Under the pieces are notes generated by a model, which saw only the letters and a list, made by a program, of their open reading frames with translations, was not told the DNA's origin and did no database searches. The position numbers were made by a program, and so were the translations under genes. Below, in pieces: positions 18,083 to 29,400 of a DNA stretch of 51,485 bases; position 1 is the stretch's first letter, and each line of letters starts with the position of its first letter. The DNA is from Candidatus Woesearchaeota archaeon (GTDB lineage: Archaea; Nanobdellota; Nanobdellia; Woesearchaeales; DSVV01): contig JAGVYW010000042.1 in the NCBI GenBank assembly GCA_018303075.1, positions 1 to 51,485 of the forward strand, given 5' to 3'.

Positions 18083-18412
18083 ATGGATGCACCAGAAATA
18101 GATAAAACTGAATACCTTGATGTTGTTGATAATAATGATAAAGTTCTGTATCAGGAAAAAAGAACAGTCATTGACGAGAAAAAGTTATTACATCGATCAG
18201 TATTGTGTTTTGTTATGAACTCAAATAAAAAAATATTTGTGCATGTGAAACATGATGGAAAGATGAAACTGCAGAAAGAAGAAATTATTGACGGCAGATT
18301 TATGAGTATTGCAGAAATCGATGCAATGATTGCAAAAGGAGAGAAGTTTTGTCCTGATGAATTACAAATTTTTGAAAAATTTAAGATGATGATAAAAGAA
18401 GGAAAGGTATAA
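18083..18412 (+). pseudogene. Nudix hydrolase-like remnant lacking the Nudix box
   Basis: YLDVVDNNDKVLYQEKRTVIDEKKLLHRSVLCFVMNSNKKIFVHVKH joined to DGKMKLQKEEIIDGRFMSIAEIDAMI..EKFCPDELQIFEKF; no GX5EX7REUXEEXGU. Confidence 0.6.
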
Positions 18413-18438
18413 AGAAGTATTGAGAATAAGTGAACACT

Positions 18439-21400
18439 ATGCAGAAACCTAAAAAAATATTAGTAATTGGCAGCGGAGCATTGATGATAGGACAAGCAGG
18501 AGAATTTGATTTTTCTGCATCACAATGTTTAAAATCACTTAAAGAAGAGCAAATTGAAACAGTTTTAATCAACCCTAATATTGCTACTATCCAAACTAGC
18601 GAGGGAATGGCTGATAAAATATATTTTCTTCCAATAACGCCATACTTTGTTGAGAAAATTATCGAAAAAGAAAAACCAGAAGGGATTCTTCTAAGTTTTG
18701 GCGGGCAAACTGCATTGAACTGCGGATTAGATCTAGATAAAGCTGGAGTGTTTGCAAGATATGGCGTGCAAGTACTTGGCACTCCTGTTAAAAGTATCCG
18801 TGACACTGAAGATAGAGAATTATTTGTAAAAAAGCTACAAGAAATCAATGTAAAGACAGCAAAAAGCTTTGCCGTGAGAAATGTTGCTGATGCATTAAAA
18901 GCTGCACAACAAATAGGATATCCAGTTATGGTGCGATCGGGGTTTTCACTTGGTGGAAGAGGATCAGGTGTTGTTTATGATGAAACAGAGATATTTGAAA
19001 CCAGCCAAAAAGCATTAGCTAATGTTGAACAGATCTTAATTGAAGAATATCTAGGCAGCTGGAAAGAGATAGAATATGAAGTAGTCAGAGATTGTTATGA
19101 TAACTGCATCACTGTATGCAATATGGAAAATTTTGATCCTATGGGAATACATACAGGAGAAAGCATTGTTGTTGCGCCTTCACAGACATTAGATAATAAT
19201 GAATATCATATGCTGAGGGAGATTTCCCTTAAAGTGATACGCCATCTTGGCATCATTGGCGAATGCAATATCCAATATGCACTGCATCCTGAATCAAGAG
19301 AGTATAGAGTAATTGAGGTAAATGCAAGGCTTTCACGAAGTTCTGCACTTGCTTCTAAAGCAACAGGGTATCCATTAGCTTTTGTTGCTGCAAAATTAGC
19401 ATTAGGATATTCGCTGCTTGAGATAAAAAATAATATCACAAAAATAACAACTGCATGCTTTGAGCCTGCATTGGATTATATTGTTGTTAAAATCCCGCGC
19501 TGGGATCTAAAAAAGTTTAAAGATGTTGACAAGAGAATCGGAAGCGAGATGAAATCTGTCGGCGAAGTTATGGCTATAGGAAGATGCTTTGAAGAAACAA
19601 TCCAGAAAGCTATCAGAATGCTGAACATACAAGCAGAAGGATTGGTTTGCAATGGAAATGAATTTACTGAATTTAATGATATAAAGGATATAAGGAATGC
19701 ATTGAAACATCCTACAGATAGAAGAATCTTTGCGATTGTCGAAGCAATGAAACAAGAAATTCCTATCGATGAGATTGCATTATTGACTGGAATCGATAAA
19801 TTTTTTCTATATAAGATAATGAATATCATTAAGATGGAAAAGAGATTGTGTGAGGATATATTAACTCCTGAATTATTGATGCAAGCAAAAAAAATAGGAT
19901 TTAGTGATAAACAAATCGGAATATTGCTGCATAAAGAAGAAGCAGAGATCTGTACATATAGGATGCAGCACAAGATAATGCCATTTATCAAGCAAATAGA
20001 TACATTGGCTGCTGAATATCCCGCACAAACAAATTATCTTTATCTGACTTATAATGCTAACGAACATGATATTACACCATCTTCAGGGACTAATAATAAT
20101 TCTGTTCTTGTGCTTGGAAGCGGCGCATATAGAATAGGATCAAGCGTAGAATTTGATTGGTGCTGTGTAAGCTGTGTAAAAGCATTGAAAAAAATAGGTA
20201 AAGAAACAATAATGATAAACTGCAATCCAGAAACAGTGTCAACTGATTATGATGAATGTGATAGGCTTTATTTTGAAGAACTAACACTAGAAACAGTAAT
20301 GCAGATCCATTATTTTGAAAAACCTTATTGTGTTATTATATCAATGGGAGGGCAAATACCTAATAATTTAGCAATTGACCTTTATAAAAATAATATACAT
20401 ATTCTAGGAACTTCAGCTGAAAACATCGACTGTGCTGAAGATAGACATAAATTTTCAAAACTGCTTGATAGATTACAGATTGAACAACCACAATGGATTG
20501 AAACAGCATCGATAACTGAAGCTAAGAAGTTTGCAGAAGCAGTAACATATCCAATATTGATCAGACCAAGCTATGTATTGAGCGGAGCTGCAATGAATGT
20601 ATTGTATAATGAGGAATATCTTGATATTTATCTAAGAGAAGCAGTTGCACTTAATCCAAAACATCCTGTTGTGATAACAAAATTCATCGAACATGCAAAA
20701 GAGATTGAAATAGATGCAGTTGCACAGAATGGAGAAATAATCATCTTTGCAATAAGCGAGCATATTGAACATGCTGGAGTACATTCTGGTGATGCAACAA
20801 TGGTGCTGCCATGCCAAAAGATCTATGTTGAAACTTCCAGAAAAATAGAGGATTATGCAAGGAAGATCGCAAAAGCATTAGAAATCACAGGACCATTTAA
20901 TATCCAGTTTCTTGCACAGGATAATTATGTCAAGGTTATCGAATGTAATCTGCGAGCATCAAGGAGTTTTCCATTCTGCTCAAAGGTAACAAATTATAAT
21001 TTTATAGATATTGCTACTAAAGTAATGCTTAGAGAATTTGGTATGAATGTTGAATATATTGGAGATGCTACGAAAGACATAAATTATGTTGGTGTAAAAG
21101 CAGCACAATTCTCTTTTTCTAGGCTAAAGAAAACAGATCCTGTTGTTGGAGTAGAGATGCGCTCAACTGGAGAAGCTGCATGCTTTGGAAATGATATTGA
21201 TGAAGCATTGTTGAAATCATTAGCAGCAACTGGATTTTCAATACCGCAAAAAAGCATATTAGTCAGCATTTCTGGAGATAAAAATAGGTTTAGACTTATT
21301 AATGAATTAAGAAGGTTGTATGAGAATGGATATTTGCTGTATGCAACAGAACATACATCAGCATTTTTAACTGCAAATGGAATTGCAAATTACAGACTTT

Positions 21401-21675
21401 ATAAAATACAGGATAAGATAGAACCAAATGTGTTAAGCTATATCCGACAGCAAAGGGTTGATCTTGTAATCAGTATGCCTGAAGAGAGCGAAGGAGAACT
21501 AAAAACAGATAGTTTCATCATCAGAAGAACTGCAATTGATTTTTCTGTGCCTTTAATCAATAATGTACAGCTTGCAAAAGCAGTCATTGATGCAATACTT
21601 CGGAAAAAACAAGAGGAATTACTGCCATTGGCATTAGATGAATATGTTCCAAAAAGAACTATTGTGAATAATTGA
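18439..21675 (+). CDS. carB: Carbamoyl-phosphate synthase large subunit
   Basis: KKILVIGSGALMIGQAGEFDFSASQ and second half VLVLGSGAYRIGSSVEFDWCCV; full-length two-domain protein; start uncertain (ORF track 18430). Confidence 0.95.
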   Translation: MQKPKKILVIGSGALMIGQAGEFDFSASQCLKSLKEEQIETVLINPNIATIQTSEGMADKIYFLPITPYFVEKIIEKEKPEGILLSFGGQTALNCGLDLDKAGVFARYGVQVLGTPVKSIRDTEDRELFVKKLQEINVKTAKSFAVRNVADALKAAQQIGYPVMVRSGFSLGGRGSGVVYDETEIFETSQKALANVEQILIEEYLGSWKEIEYEVVRDCYDNCITVCNMENFDPMGIHTGESIVVAPSQTLDNNEYHMLREISLKVIRHLGIIGECNIQYALHPESREYRVIEVNARLSRSSALASKATGYPLAFVAAKLALGYSLLEIKNNITKITTACFEPALDYIVVKIPRWDLKKFKDVDKRIGSEMKSVGEVMAIGRCFEETIQKAIRMLNIQAEGLVCNGNEFTEFNDIKDIRNALKHPTDRRIFAIVEAMKQEIPIDEIALLTGIDKFFLYKIMNIIKMEKRLCEDILTPELLMQAKKIGFSDKQIGILLHKEEAEICTYRMQHKIMPFIKQIDTLAAEYPAQTNYLYLTYNANEHDITPSSGTNNNSVLVLGSGAYRIGSSVEFDWCCVSCVKALKKIGKETIMINCNPETVSTDYDECDRLYFEELTLETVMQIHYFEKPYCVIISMGGQIPNNLAIDLYKNNIHILGTSAENIDCAEDRHKFSKLLDRLQIEQPQWIETASITEAKKFAEAVTYPILIRPSYVLSGAAMNVLYNEEYLDIYLREAVALNPKHPVVITKFIEHAKEIEIDAVAQNGEIIIFAISEHIEHAGVHSGDATMVLPCQKIYVETSRKIEDYARKIAKALEITGPFNIQFLAQDNYVKVIECNLRASRSFPFCSKVTNYNFIDIATKVMLREFGMNVEYIGDATKDINYVGVKAAQFSFSRLKKTDPVVGVEMRSTGEAACFGNDIDEALLKSLAATGFSIPQKSILVSISGDKNRFRLINELRRLYENGYLLYATEHTSAFLTANGIANYRLYKIQDKIEPNVLSYIRQQRVDLVISMPEESEGELKTDSFIIRRTAIDFSVPLINNVQLAKAVIDAILRKKQEELLPLALDEYVPKRTIVNN

Positions 21676-21732
21676 ATATAAATAAATACGAATAATATGA
21701 ATAATTAAAATAACTAAAGAAGTGGTGATTGC

Positions 21733-21876
21733 ATGAACTTTATCAATAGAGACGTAATATCAATTAGTGATTTTTCAAAAGAAGAGATTCTTTTTATCTT
21801 AGAAACTGCAGAAAAAATCGAAAAGCAAGAAAGATTTGCAGACAGAAATGAATATGAAAAAGAGATTACAAAATAA
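21733..21876 (+). pseudogene. pyrB: Truncated aspartate carbamoyltransferase N-terminus
   Basis: MNFINRDVISISDFSKEEILFILETAEKIEKQERFADRNEYEKEITK*; RDVISIxDFSKE is the PyrB N-terminus; FEPSTRTR and the rest are missing. Confidence 0.75.
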
Positions 21877-21888
21877 ATTTATTTAGAT

Positions 21889-22845
21889 GTGAAAAAGATG
21901 AATGAAATAAAAAATAAATTTAAGACAAGTATTGCAGGATTTCAATTACATAATTATTTGTTTAATGCATCTGGACCAAGATGCATGACATTGGAAGAAT
22001 TAATTGCATTAGGAGAATCAAGAAGCAGTGTAATACTTTCAAAATCATGCACACTGCTTCCAAGAGAAGGTAATCCTGAGCCGCGATATTTTGATCTACC
22101 ACTTGGTTCAATCAATTCAATGGGCTTGCCAAATCTTGGATATAAGAAATATGTAGAGTTTGCTCCTCTGCTGAGAAGATATAATAAACCTTATTTTGTA
22201 AGTGTTTCTGGTTTGAGTTTAGCTGATAATATCACAATGATTTCTGAGCTATCTGAAGTTCCAGAGATAGATGCGTTTGAATTAAATCTTTCCTGTCCAA
22301 ATGTTATCGGAAAACCACAAATAGGATATGATTTTGAACAAACTAAGCAAGTATTAGATGAAGTTATGAAAATCACAAAAAAACCATTTGGTGTAAAACT
22401 GCCGCCGTATTTTGATTTTGTGCATTTTGAAGAAATGGCAAAGATACTTAATAAACATAATATAGCTTTTGTCACATGCATCAATTCAATAGGAAACGGG
22501 CTTTTTGTTGATGCTGATACTGAAAAAGCAGTAATAAAACCAAAAGGAGGATTTGGTGGATTAGGAGGAGAATACGTTAAGCCAACTGCATTAGCAAATG
22601 TAAAGAAATTTTATGAATTGCTACGAAAAGATATTGCAATTATTGGTGTAGGAGGCATTGCTAGTGGAATGGATGCGTTTGAATTTTTATTATGCGGGGC
22701 AAGCGCTGTGCAGATTGCAACTGCATATCAAAAAGAAGGAACTGCTGTATTTGCAAGAATTGAAAAAGAATTTATCGAGTTTTTAGAGAAGAAAGAATAC
22801 AATAGTCTTAGTGAAGCAAAAGGAAAGCTGAAGATTTACGAATGA
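21889..22845 (+). CDS. pyrD: Dihydroorotate dehydrogenase (class 1)
   Basis: NASGPRCMTLEEL, SINSMGLPNLG, ELNLSCPNV, IGVGGIASGMDAFEFLLCGASAVQI; start GTG 21889 or ATG 21898. Confidence 0.92.
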   Translation: MKKMNEIKNKFKTSIAGFQLHNYLFNASGPRCMTLEELIALGESRSSVILSKSCTLLPREGNPEPRYFDLPLGSINSMGLPNLGYKKYVEFAPLLRRYNKPYFVSVSGLSLADNITMISELSEVPEIDAFELNLSCPNVIGKPQIGYDFEQTKQVLDEVMKITKKPFGVKLPPYFDFVHFEEMAKILNKHNIAFVTCINSIGNGLFVDADTEKAVIKPKGGFGGLGGEYVKPTALANVKKFYELLRKDIAIIGVGGIASGMDAFEFLLCGASAVQIATAYQKEGTAVFARIEKEFIEFLEKKEYNSLSEAKGKLKIYE

Positions 22846-24818
22846 TTTGGGGTAACTCAATGGAAAATGATACAAGATTATTATTAGAGAATTGCACAGT
22901 TGTAAATACAGACGGAATGTTTTCAAAGAAAAATATCTTTATTGAAAATGGAAAGATTACAAAGATTGAAAGTAATAATTTTGTCAATAATGTTTCGTAT
23001 AAAGTTATTGACTGTACTGGGAAACTTGTACTGCCTGGATTAATCGACTGCCATGTACACTTTCGTGATCCTGGATTTCCAGAAAAAGAAGATTTTTTTA
23101 CTGGAAGCTCTGCTGCAGCTGCAGGAGGAGTAACTTCTGTGTTAGAAATGCCAAATACATCTCCTACGACGTTTAATCGAGAATTGCTTCAACAAAAGAG
23201 AGATATCGCAAACCATAAAAGTGCTGTGAATTATGGTTTTTACATAGGAGCAGCAGCTGATAATCTTGAAGAGCTACTGCTGGCTGAGAATATTGCCGGG
23301 ATAAAAGTGTATATGAATCTTACAACAGGAAAATTAATAATAGAAAATGATGCTAATCTGCAGAAAATATTTTCTCTAAACAATAAACTTTTTGCCGTGC
23401 ATGCTGAAGGAAAAACATTTGCAAAAGCATTATCTTTATTCCATGGAAATAATTCATCTAAATTATACTTGTGCCATACTTCTTTACAATCAGAAATTGA
23501 GATGATTAGAAAAGAGAAAGCAGCTGGAAAAATGGTTTATGGTGAGGTTTGTCCGCATCATCTTATTTTCACAAAAGATGATTTGACTAGACTTGGTGGA
23601 TATGGCGTTATGAAGCCTGCATTGGCAACTAATGTCGACAGAAATGCTCTTTGGGCAGCAATAAATGATGGCACAATTGATGTGCTCGCAACTGACCATG
23701 CACCGCATACAAGAGCTGAGAAGAATTGTGATAATCCTGCGTTTGGAGTTATTGGGATTGAATTATTGCTGCCATTAGCATTGACATGGTATCATGAAGG
23801 AAGATTAAGCCTTAGAAAAATAATAGAATTGTGCTGCGAGAATCCTTGCAGAATCTTTGAGATAAAAAACAAAGGTTATCTTAGAGAAGGATATGATGCT
23901 GATATTGTCATTGTTGATCTAGCTGCTGAGAAGATTGTCAATGATGAACTTCTTTTTTCAAAAGCAAAAGGTTCTCCATATAATTGGATGAAATTAAAAG
24001 GATTGCCTGTGATAACAATTGTTAATGGCAATATTGTGTTTGAAGACGGCAGAATCAATGAATCAATAAAAGGAAAAGAATTGATTTTTGAACAAGATGA
24101 AACTGAAAAAGAAAATAAAACTAGGGTAAAAAGCGATTCAAATGTAGATATTGGAGAGAGTATTGCAGTTGGAGAAGATATAACTGAAAAGACTGCAGAG
24201 ATATTATTAGATACAAAAGCAATAATTGTCAATGCAGAAAAACCATATAGATATGTATCTGGAATACTAAGCCCTATCTATTGCGATAATAGAATCCTGC
24301 TGTCTTATCCTGACAAAAGAAAAATTATAGTTGAGAGCTATCTTGCATTGCTTGAAAGAGAAGATGTACAATTTGATGTTGTTGCCGGGGTTGCAACTGC
24401 AGGAATACCTTGGGCAGCAATGATAGCAAACAGATTGGATAAGCCATTGATATATGTCAGAGCTGAGAAGAAAGAACATGGAAAGCAGAATGCAATAGAG
24501 GGTGAGTTGGGAATCGGACAAAGAGTATTGGTTGTTGAAGATTTGATATCTACTGGAGGAAGCAGCTTGAAAGCAGTGCAGCAGATTAGAGATGCACAAG
24601 GCATTGTTGACAATTGTATTGCAATAATGAATTATGAATTTGAGGATAGCAGAAATAAATTTAATGAGAAAGGCTGTACTTTGCTGTCATTAACTAATTT
24701 CTCTGCTCTCAGCAAAAAGGTATTGGATAGAAAATATATTAATCTAGCTGACTATAACAAAATAAAAGAATGGAATACAATACCAAAAGAATGGGGAAAG
24801 AAATTTGGGTTTGAATGA
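22842..24818 (+). CDS. pyrC-pyrE: Fused dihydroorotase - orotate phosphoribosyltransferase
   Basis: N-half DCHVHFRDPGFPEKEDF, ATDHAPHT; C-half GVATAGIPWAAMIANRLDKPLIYVRAEKKEHG, VLVVEDLISTGGSS; start may be ATG 22860. Confidence 0.92.
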   Translation: MIWGNSMENDTRLLLENCTVVNTDGMFSKKNIFIENGKITKIESNNFVNNVSYKVIDCTGKLVLPGLIDCHVHFRDPGFPEKEDFFTGSSAAAAGGVTSVLEMPNTSPTTFNRELLQQKRDIANHKSAVNYGFYIGAAADNLEELLLAENIAGIKVYMNLTTGKLIIENDANLQKIFSLNNKLFAVHAEGKTFAKALSLFHGNNSSKLYLCHTSLQSEIEMIRKEKAAGKMVYGEVCPHHLIFTKDDLTRLGGYGVMKPALATNVDRNALWAAINDGTIDVLATDHAPHTRAEKNCDNPAFGVIGIELLLPLALTWYHEGRLSLRKIIELCCENPCRIFEIKNKGYLREGYDADIVIVDLAAEKIVNDELLFSKAKGSPYNWMKLKGLPVITIVNGNIVFEDGRINESIKGKELIFEQDETEKENKTRVKSDSNVDIGESIAVGEDITEKTAEILLDTKAIIVNAEKPYRYVSGILSPIYCDNRILLSYPDKRKIIVESYLALLEREDVQFDVVAGVATAGIPWAAMIANRLDKPLIYVRAEKKEHGKQNAIEGELGIGQRVLVVEDLISTGGSSLKAVQQIRDAQGIVDNCIAIMNYEFEDSRNKFNEKGCTLLSLTNFSALSKKVLDRKYINLADYNKIKEWNTIPKEWGKKFGFE

Positions 24819-24833
24819 GAGTGTCAAAGCAAA

Positions 24834-25223
24834 TTATTTTATCAGTATAACCTCTTTCAAAATCTTAAAATAATAATCTCCTGTGACTATCTTTGCGCCT
24901 ATCTTCTTTGCAGTTAGAATTATAAAAACATCTGCTAAACTTATTTTTTTATTTAACCCTCTCATCTGAAGGTATAATTCTCCAATTTCATCTGCAAATG
25001 CCAAATCAGGATAATAAATTGCTGAGAGCGAGATAATCACTTTTCTGGCTTCACTAAACATCACTTTTTTCCTCTTAAAATGACATGAAAGTTCTGCAAT
25101 AGTAATTATATTTGTATAAATTACATTATTATTGCTTTCAACAATTGACTTTACTCTTTCACCTGCTTCTGTTCCAGAAAAATATTCAACCCATGCACTT
25201 GCATCTATGACAAAGTTATTCAT
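24834..25223 (-). CDS. PIN-domain toxin (VapC-like)
   Basis: FVIDASAWVEYFSG..., SLADVFIILTAKKIGAKIVTGDYYF. Confidence 0.88.
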   Translation of the reverse strand: MNNFVIDASAWVEYFSGTEAGERVKSIVESNNNVIYTNIITIAELSCHFKRKKVMFSEARKVIISLSAIYYPDLAFADEIGELYLQMRGLNKKISLADVFIILTAKKIGAKIVTGDYYFKILKEVILIK

Positions 25224-25423
25224 TTTTCCAATTGCCCCTTAAATGCATCTTCTTTAGTAAAAGGTACTAAACCTTTGTGTAAACCAAAGCCACTCTTTCT
25301 TATTTTTTCTATTTCTATCTTTATTATCTGATTTTCTATTAATCCTTCTTTCTCTACAATATTTCTTGGAATAGTAACCATTAATGAACCGCCTATCTTC
25401 CTTGTTTTAGTAATTGCTTCCAT
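25220..25423 (-). CDS. AbrB-type antitoxin (VapB-like)
   Basis: KTRKIGGSLMVTIPRNIVEKEGLIENQIIKIEI; ATGA overlap with PIN gene. Confidence 0.85.
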   Translation of the reverse strand: MEAITKTRKIGGSLMVTIPRNIVEKEGLIENQIIKIEIEKIRKSGFGLHKGLVPFTKEDAFKGQLEK

Positions 25424-25519
25424 ATAATATTAAATATAATTAAGTTATATATAAAGTTTTCTCTTGTTTATTTGCAAATATTTTTATACACCTGCCTGTT
25501 TCTTTAATTAGGTGATTAT

Positions 25520-26395
25520 ATGACTCAACAAGAAACTTATGCTGAAAAATTAACACGATTAGCAAAAGAAAGAAAAAGCATCATCTGTGTTGGGTTAGAT
25601 CCTGAGATTGATAAGATTCCTTTGCATGGAGAGATTGAAGATGTTGTGTTTACATTCTACAGAAATATTCTTCAGGCAATGATTGATGAGAATGTAAAGC
25701 CAGCGATTGTCAAGCCAAATTATGCTTTTTATTTTCAGCATGGCTTTGAAGGATTAAAAGCATTGCAAAGGATTGTTGGATTCTGCCATGAGAATGATAT
25801 CCCTATAATATTAGATGCAAAAGTTGGTGACATAAATAAAACAGCACAAGCTTATGCAAAAGGAATATTTGACTGGTTGAAAGTAGACGCTGTTACTGTT
25901 AATGCTTATATGGGCAGAGATGTGCTTGAGCCATTTTTTCCATATTGCAGAGAAGGAAAAGGAGTATATGGATTATTGAAAACATCAAATGAAAGTTCCG
26001 GAGAATTACAAGATTTAGAGTTGAAAGACGGCAAAAAGGTTTATCTGGCAGCTGCTGATATTCTTGCTGGAATTTATTCAAAAAAAGAGGTTACTTCTGG
26101 ATCATTAGGGGGTGTTGTTGGAGCAACTTATCCTATTCAGCTGCAAGAATTGAATGATTATTTTGTTTCTCGGAATGTTGTTGTACCACTACTGATTCCA
26201 GGTGTAGGAAAACAAGGTGGAAGTGCTGCAGATGTTGTTCAAGCACTTGGCGGAAAAAAGAATGAAAATATCTGGATGCATAGAATAAATGTTTCTTCTG
26301 GATTTAGTGAAGCATACATTGCACAGAAAACAACAGATTATGCTGGAGCTGCTGTGAAAGAATTGAAGCGATTGAATAAAGAAGTTGGGCCGTAA
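25520..26395 (+). CDS. pyrF: Orotidine 5'-phosphate decarboxylase (type 2 subfamily)
   Basis: IICVGLDPEIDKIP, IILDAKVGDINKTAQAYA, VNAYMGRDVLEPF. Confidence 0.92.
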   Translation: MTQQETYAEKLTRLAKERKSIICVGLDPEIDKIPLHGEIEDVVFTFYRNILQAMIDENVKPAIVKPNYAFYFQHGFEGLKALQRIVGFCHENDIPIILDAKVGDINKTAQAYAKGIFDWLKVDAVTVNAYMGRDVLEPFFPYCREGKGVYGLLKTSNESSGELQDLELKDGKKVYLAAADILAGIYSKKEVTSGSLGGVVGATYPIQLQELNDYFVSRNVVVPLLIPGVGKQGGSAADVVQALGGKKNENIWMHRINVSSGFSEAYIAQKTTDYAGAAVKELKRLNKEVGP

Positions 26396-26426
26396 GAAGA
26401 GAAAAATAAAAAAAATAAAAAAATGT

Positions 26427-29400
26427 TTATTTTTGTTTCTTTTTATAATATACTACTCCTACAATAATCACAACAATCAGTACAAGTACAACTAATGCAC
26501 CCATTCCTGAACCTGCTCCTCCAAATAATTGGTCAAATGCTTTTCCAGCTAAATCTCTTTTTGTTTTTTTGTCAACTTTCTTTGCAGTTTCTCTTGTCTC
26601 TCTTCTCTCTGCTTTTACAGAAGTTTCAGTTGTTGTTTCTGCTACAACTGAAGCAGGTGTAGTTTCTTTAGCTACTTCTTTTTTAGGTGTTGGTTCAGCT
26701 GGCACTGCAGGTGCTACTGGAGTTGCTACAGGAGGTGTTACTATAGGAGTACTGCTTCCTCCACCGCTACCTCCATTGTTGTTATCTCCTCCACCTGAAT
26801 ATACATTTATATAATGTCCTGAGTAACCAATAGATGTTGGAATCTTACATTCTGTTTCTGTTGTGTTTCCTGTGCAATTTACATAAGCTGTGCTGTCTGT
26901 ACAATCAGAGATGTTATCTTCATCACAATGCTTAAATATATTGTTTGCATTGTATGCAACTGGAAATTCTTCAATTATATAATCATTAGCTCCACCCATA
27001 CCAAAACTAAACAAGTTTTCTGACCATGCTTCTTCATCTGAATCCATACCAATCATTTTTTGGGTAGTATTACATACTAATTTATTTTGCAAGTCAATGT
27101 CTTGCGGCTGTGTAATATCTACTCCAACAAAAGTCATGTCATAATTGCCATCGTCACATTCAATTGTCATATTACAGTTTTTTGTTATAGATGTATTTAC
27201 TTTAATTGCATAACTTCCATTCCAATTTGTTTTATTATATCCATTGCACATCAAGTCAACTTCATAACCTGCGTCTAAATCCAAATCAAATAAAACTTTT
27301 TTAGTTTCTGTTTTTGTTGTAAAATTCAAACATGCACTTTTTGCTGTATTATTAGATGGATCAATTACTCTTGTCTTAAAGAAATAATCAGTTCCTGTTT
27401 GTAATGAATAACCAAGAATGTTATAGTCCAGATTTATTCCATGAAATGGTTTGTAGTCATCAAAAGTAAATGATGGATCTCCTAAATCATCTAATGTTGC
27501 GTTTACTGTAACACATGAAGAGTCATTGAAATAAAACAATACTGCTCCTTTTGCCGGCTCATCTGTATCAAATTTAATAAATGCACCATCTGACCATTCA
27601 TCAACCATCTGGAATAATACCATTGGTGATTTCTTATCATTTGCATTAGCTATAAAATTAAATGAACCTCCGCATTTAGGCATTGGTGTACAGATTGGGT
27701 CATCACAGTCAACTAAATCATCATTATTGTCATCTTTATTATTAAAGCAGTCTTCAAATGACATAAATCCTTTATCCTTGATAAACGCACATTCTTCATC
27801 TGTACTTGCAGGTTTTCCATCTCCATCTATATCAGGATCTCCTGGACAGAAACAACACTCTGGTTTCCAATCAACTGTGCCTTTTGTATAATAACCAGGT
27901 CCAGCAGAATCTGTGATAAATGTAGCATTATGCCCTGATATAACAAATACCCTCATAACTTCACTTGCATTGTACATTGTTGTGTAACTCTCTAAATCTT
28001 CATAACTAACAGCGATACCAGCACCACCAACCATCTGACATGAAATTCCCCTATCAACATATAATGCCACACTTGTTGGCGACCAGCTTCCACCTGAACA
28101 TTTATAGAATGTTTTTGTATCAGTTGTCTTGTTTTGTGTTGACCATTGCTCTAAATAATTTATCATAAACTCAAAACCTTGCAATTTATTTCCGTCTTGG
28201 TCAGTTGCATTACAGTTATTTGATGAGTTTCCATCAGTATCTAAATACCAAATAAATCTTGTAGTATTAGTTCCATTGTTTACTGCAGTAGGCAAACCCA
28301 TTTCATTATAAAAATGAGTTGGTTTTCCATTACACATAGCTGCTTTTTTTGTTTGTGTTACTCCAATTCCAAAACCAAGTTCTTGTCCTAAATCCTTAAT
28401 ACCAAAATATCTTATATCTACTGCTTCTAATGTATCATTTTGCTCTGTTGTACTTGTTCCCCAACCTGTTGGTGTATTCCAGTCTTGTTTACCTGGCTCA
28501 GAAGGAATTGGCCCAACATCAGTATCATCTCCTAAATGGAAAAACTCCATGTTATTAAAAATTCCTTGTGCATTTTGAATAGGCCCCATCATTATTCCCC
28601 CACCAAAAGGATTTGCTGCTCCGCCTCCACCAAAACCAGCACCCGCAAATTTATCCCCTCCTGATTTTGGGTCACAAAGCTCTTCTCCTGTACTATTATA
28701 ATATTGACAAGATGGTTTTTCTTCACAAGCTGTTATATTTCCATCATAGTCTGCGCAATCTGCATAGAATGAAGGATCACATGCAGTTTCTACCCATTCA
28801 CACATAGGTTTACTATCAACACATCCTGTACTGTTAAAATTAGAGTTGAAACAATTTGGCTCACAATGTCCACCCATTCCTTCCATCATTGGCCCCATAA
28901 AATCATTTGACCATGTACAATTTCCATTAGCACTACAACTTGATGAGTTCCATAATTGATGACATTGTGTAAAGATTGAAAAATCACAAAATCCTGGTCC
29001 TCCACCAACACCATCTGGATCACTCCAACTACAATATTGGTTTTGACTACAATTTGTAGTATTTAACCCATTACATACTTTTCCAGTTGATTTCTTTACA
29101 TCACACCATCCAGCGCCTGGTCCGTCTTCTACTGTTAAATTAACCCATCTACAACCAGATGTAGCATTACACATTACTTCATTTTCTTCAAATGACCAGC
29201 ATTGCTCTCCTGGATTTGCACATCTTAATGAATTTGACCAAGTATCAGATATCCATGTACAATTATAGTTCTGCCCAGCTAATATTACTTGTCCATTAGC
29301 GCATGTAGCATTGGAATTATATTGTCCACAATTTCCAAATGAATCTCCTCCGCATGCTTTATCAAATGAGCAATCTTTATCATTACAATCAGTGCTATCA

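Noticed and set aside
19476-19991. 171-aa minus ORF opposite carB
   Set aside because: Antisense shadow of carB
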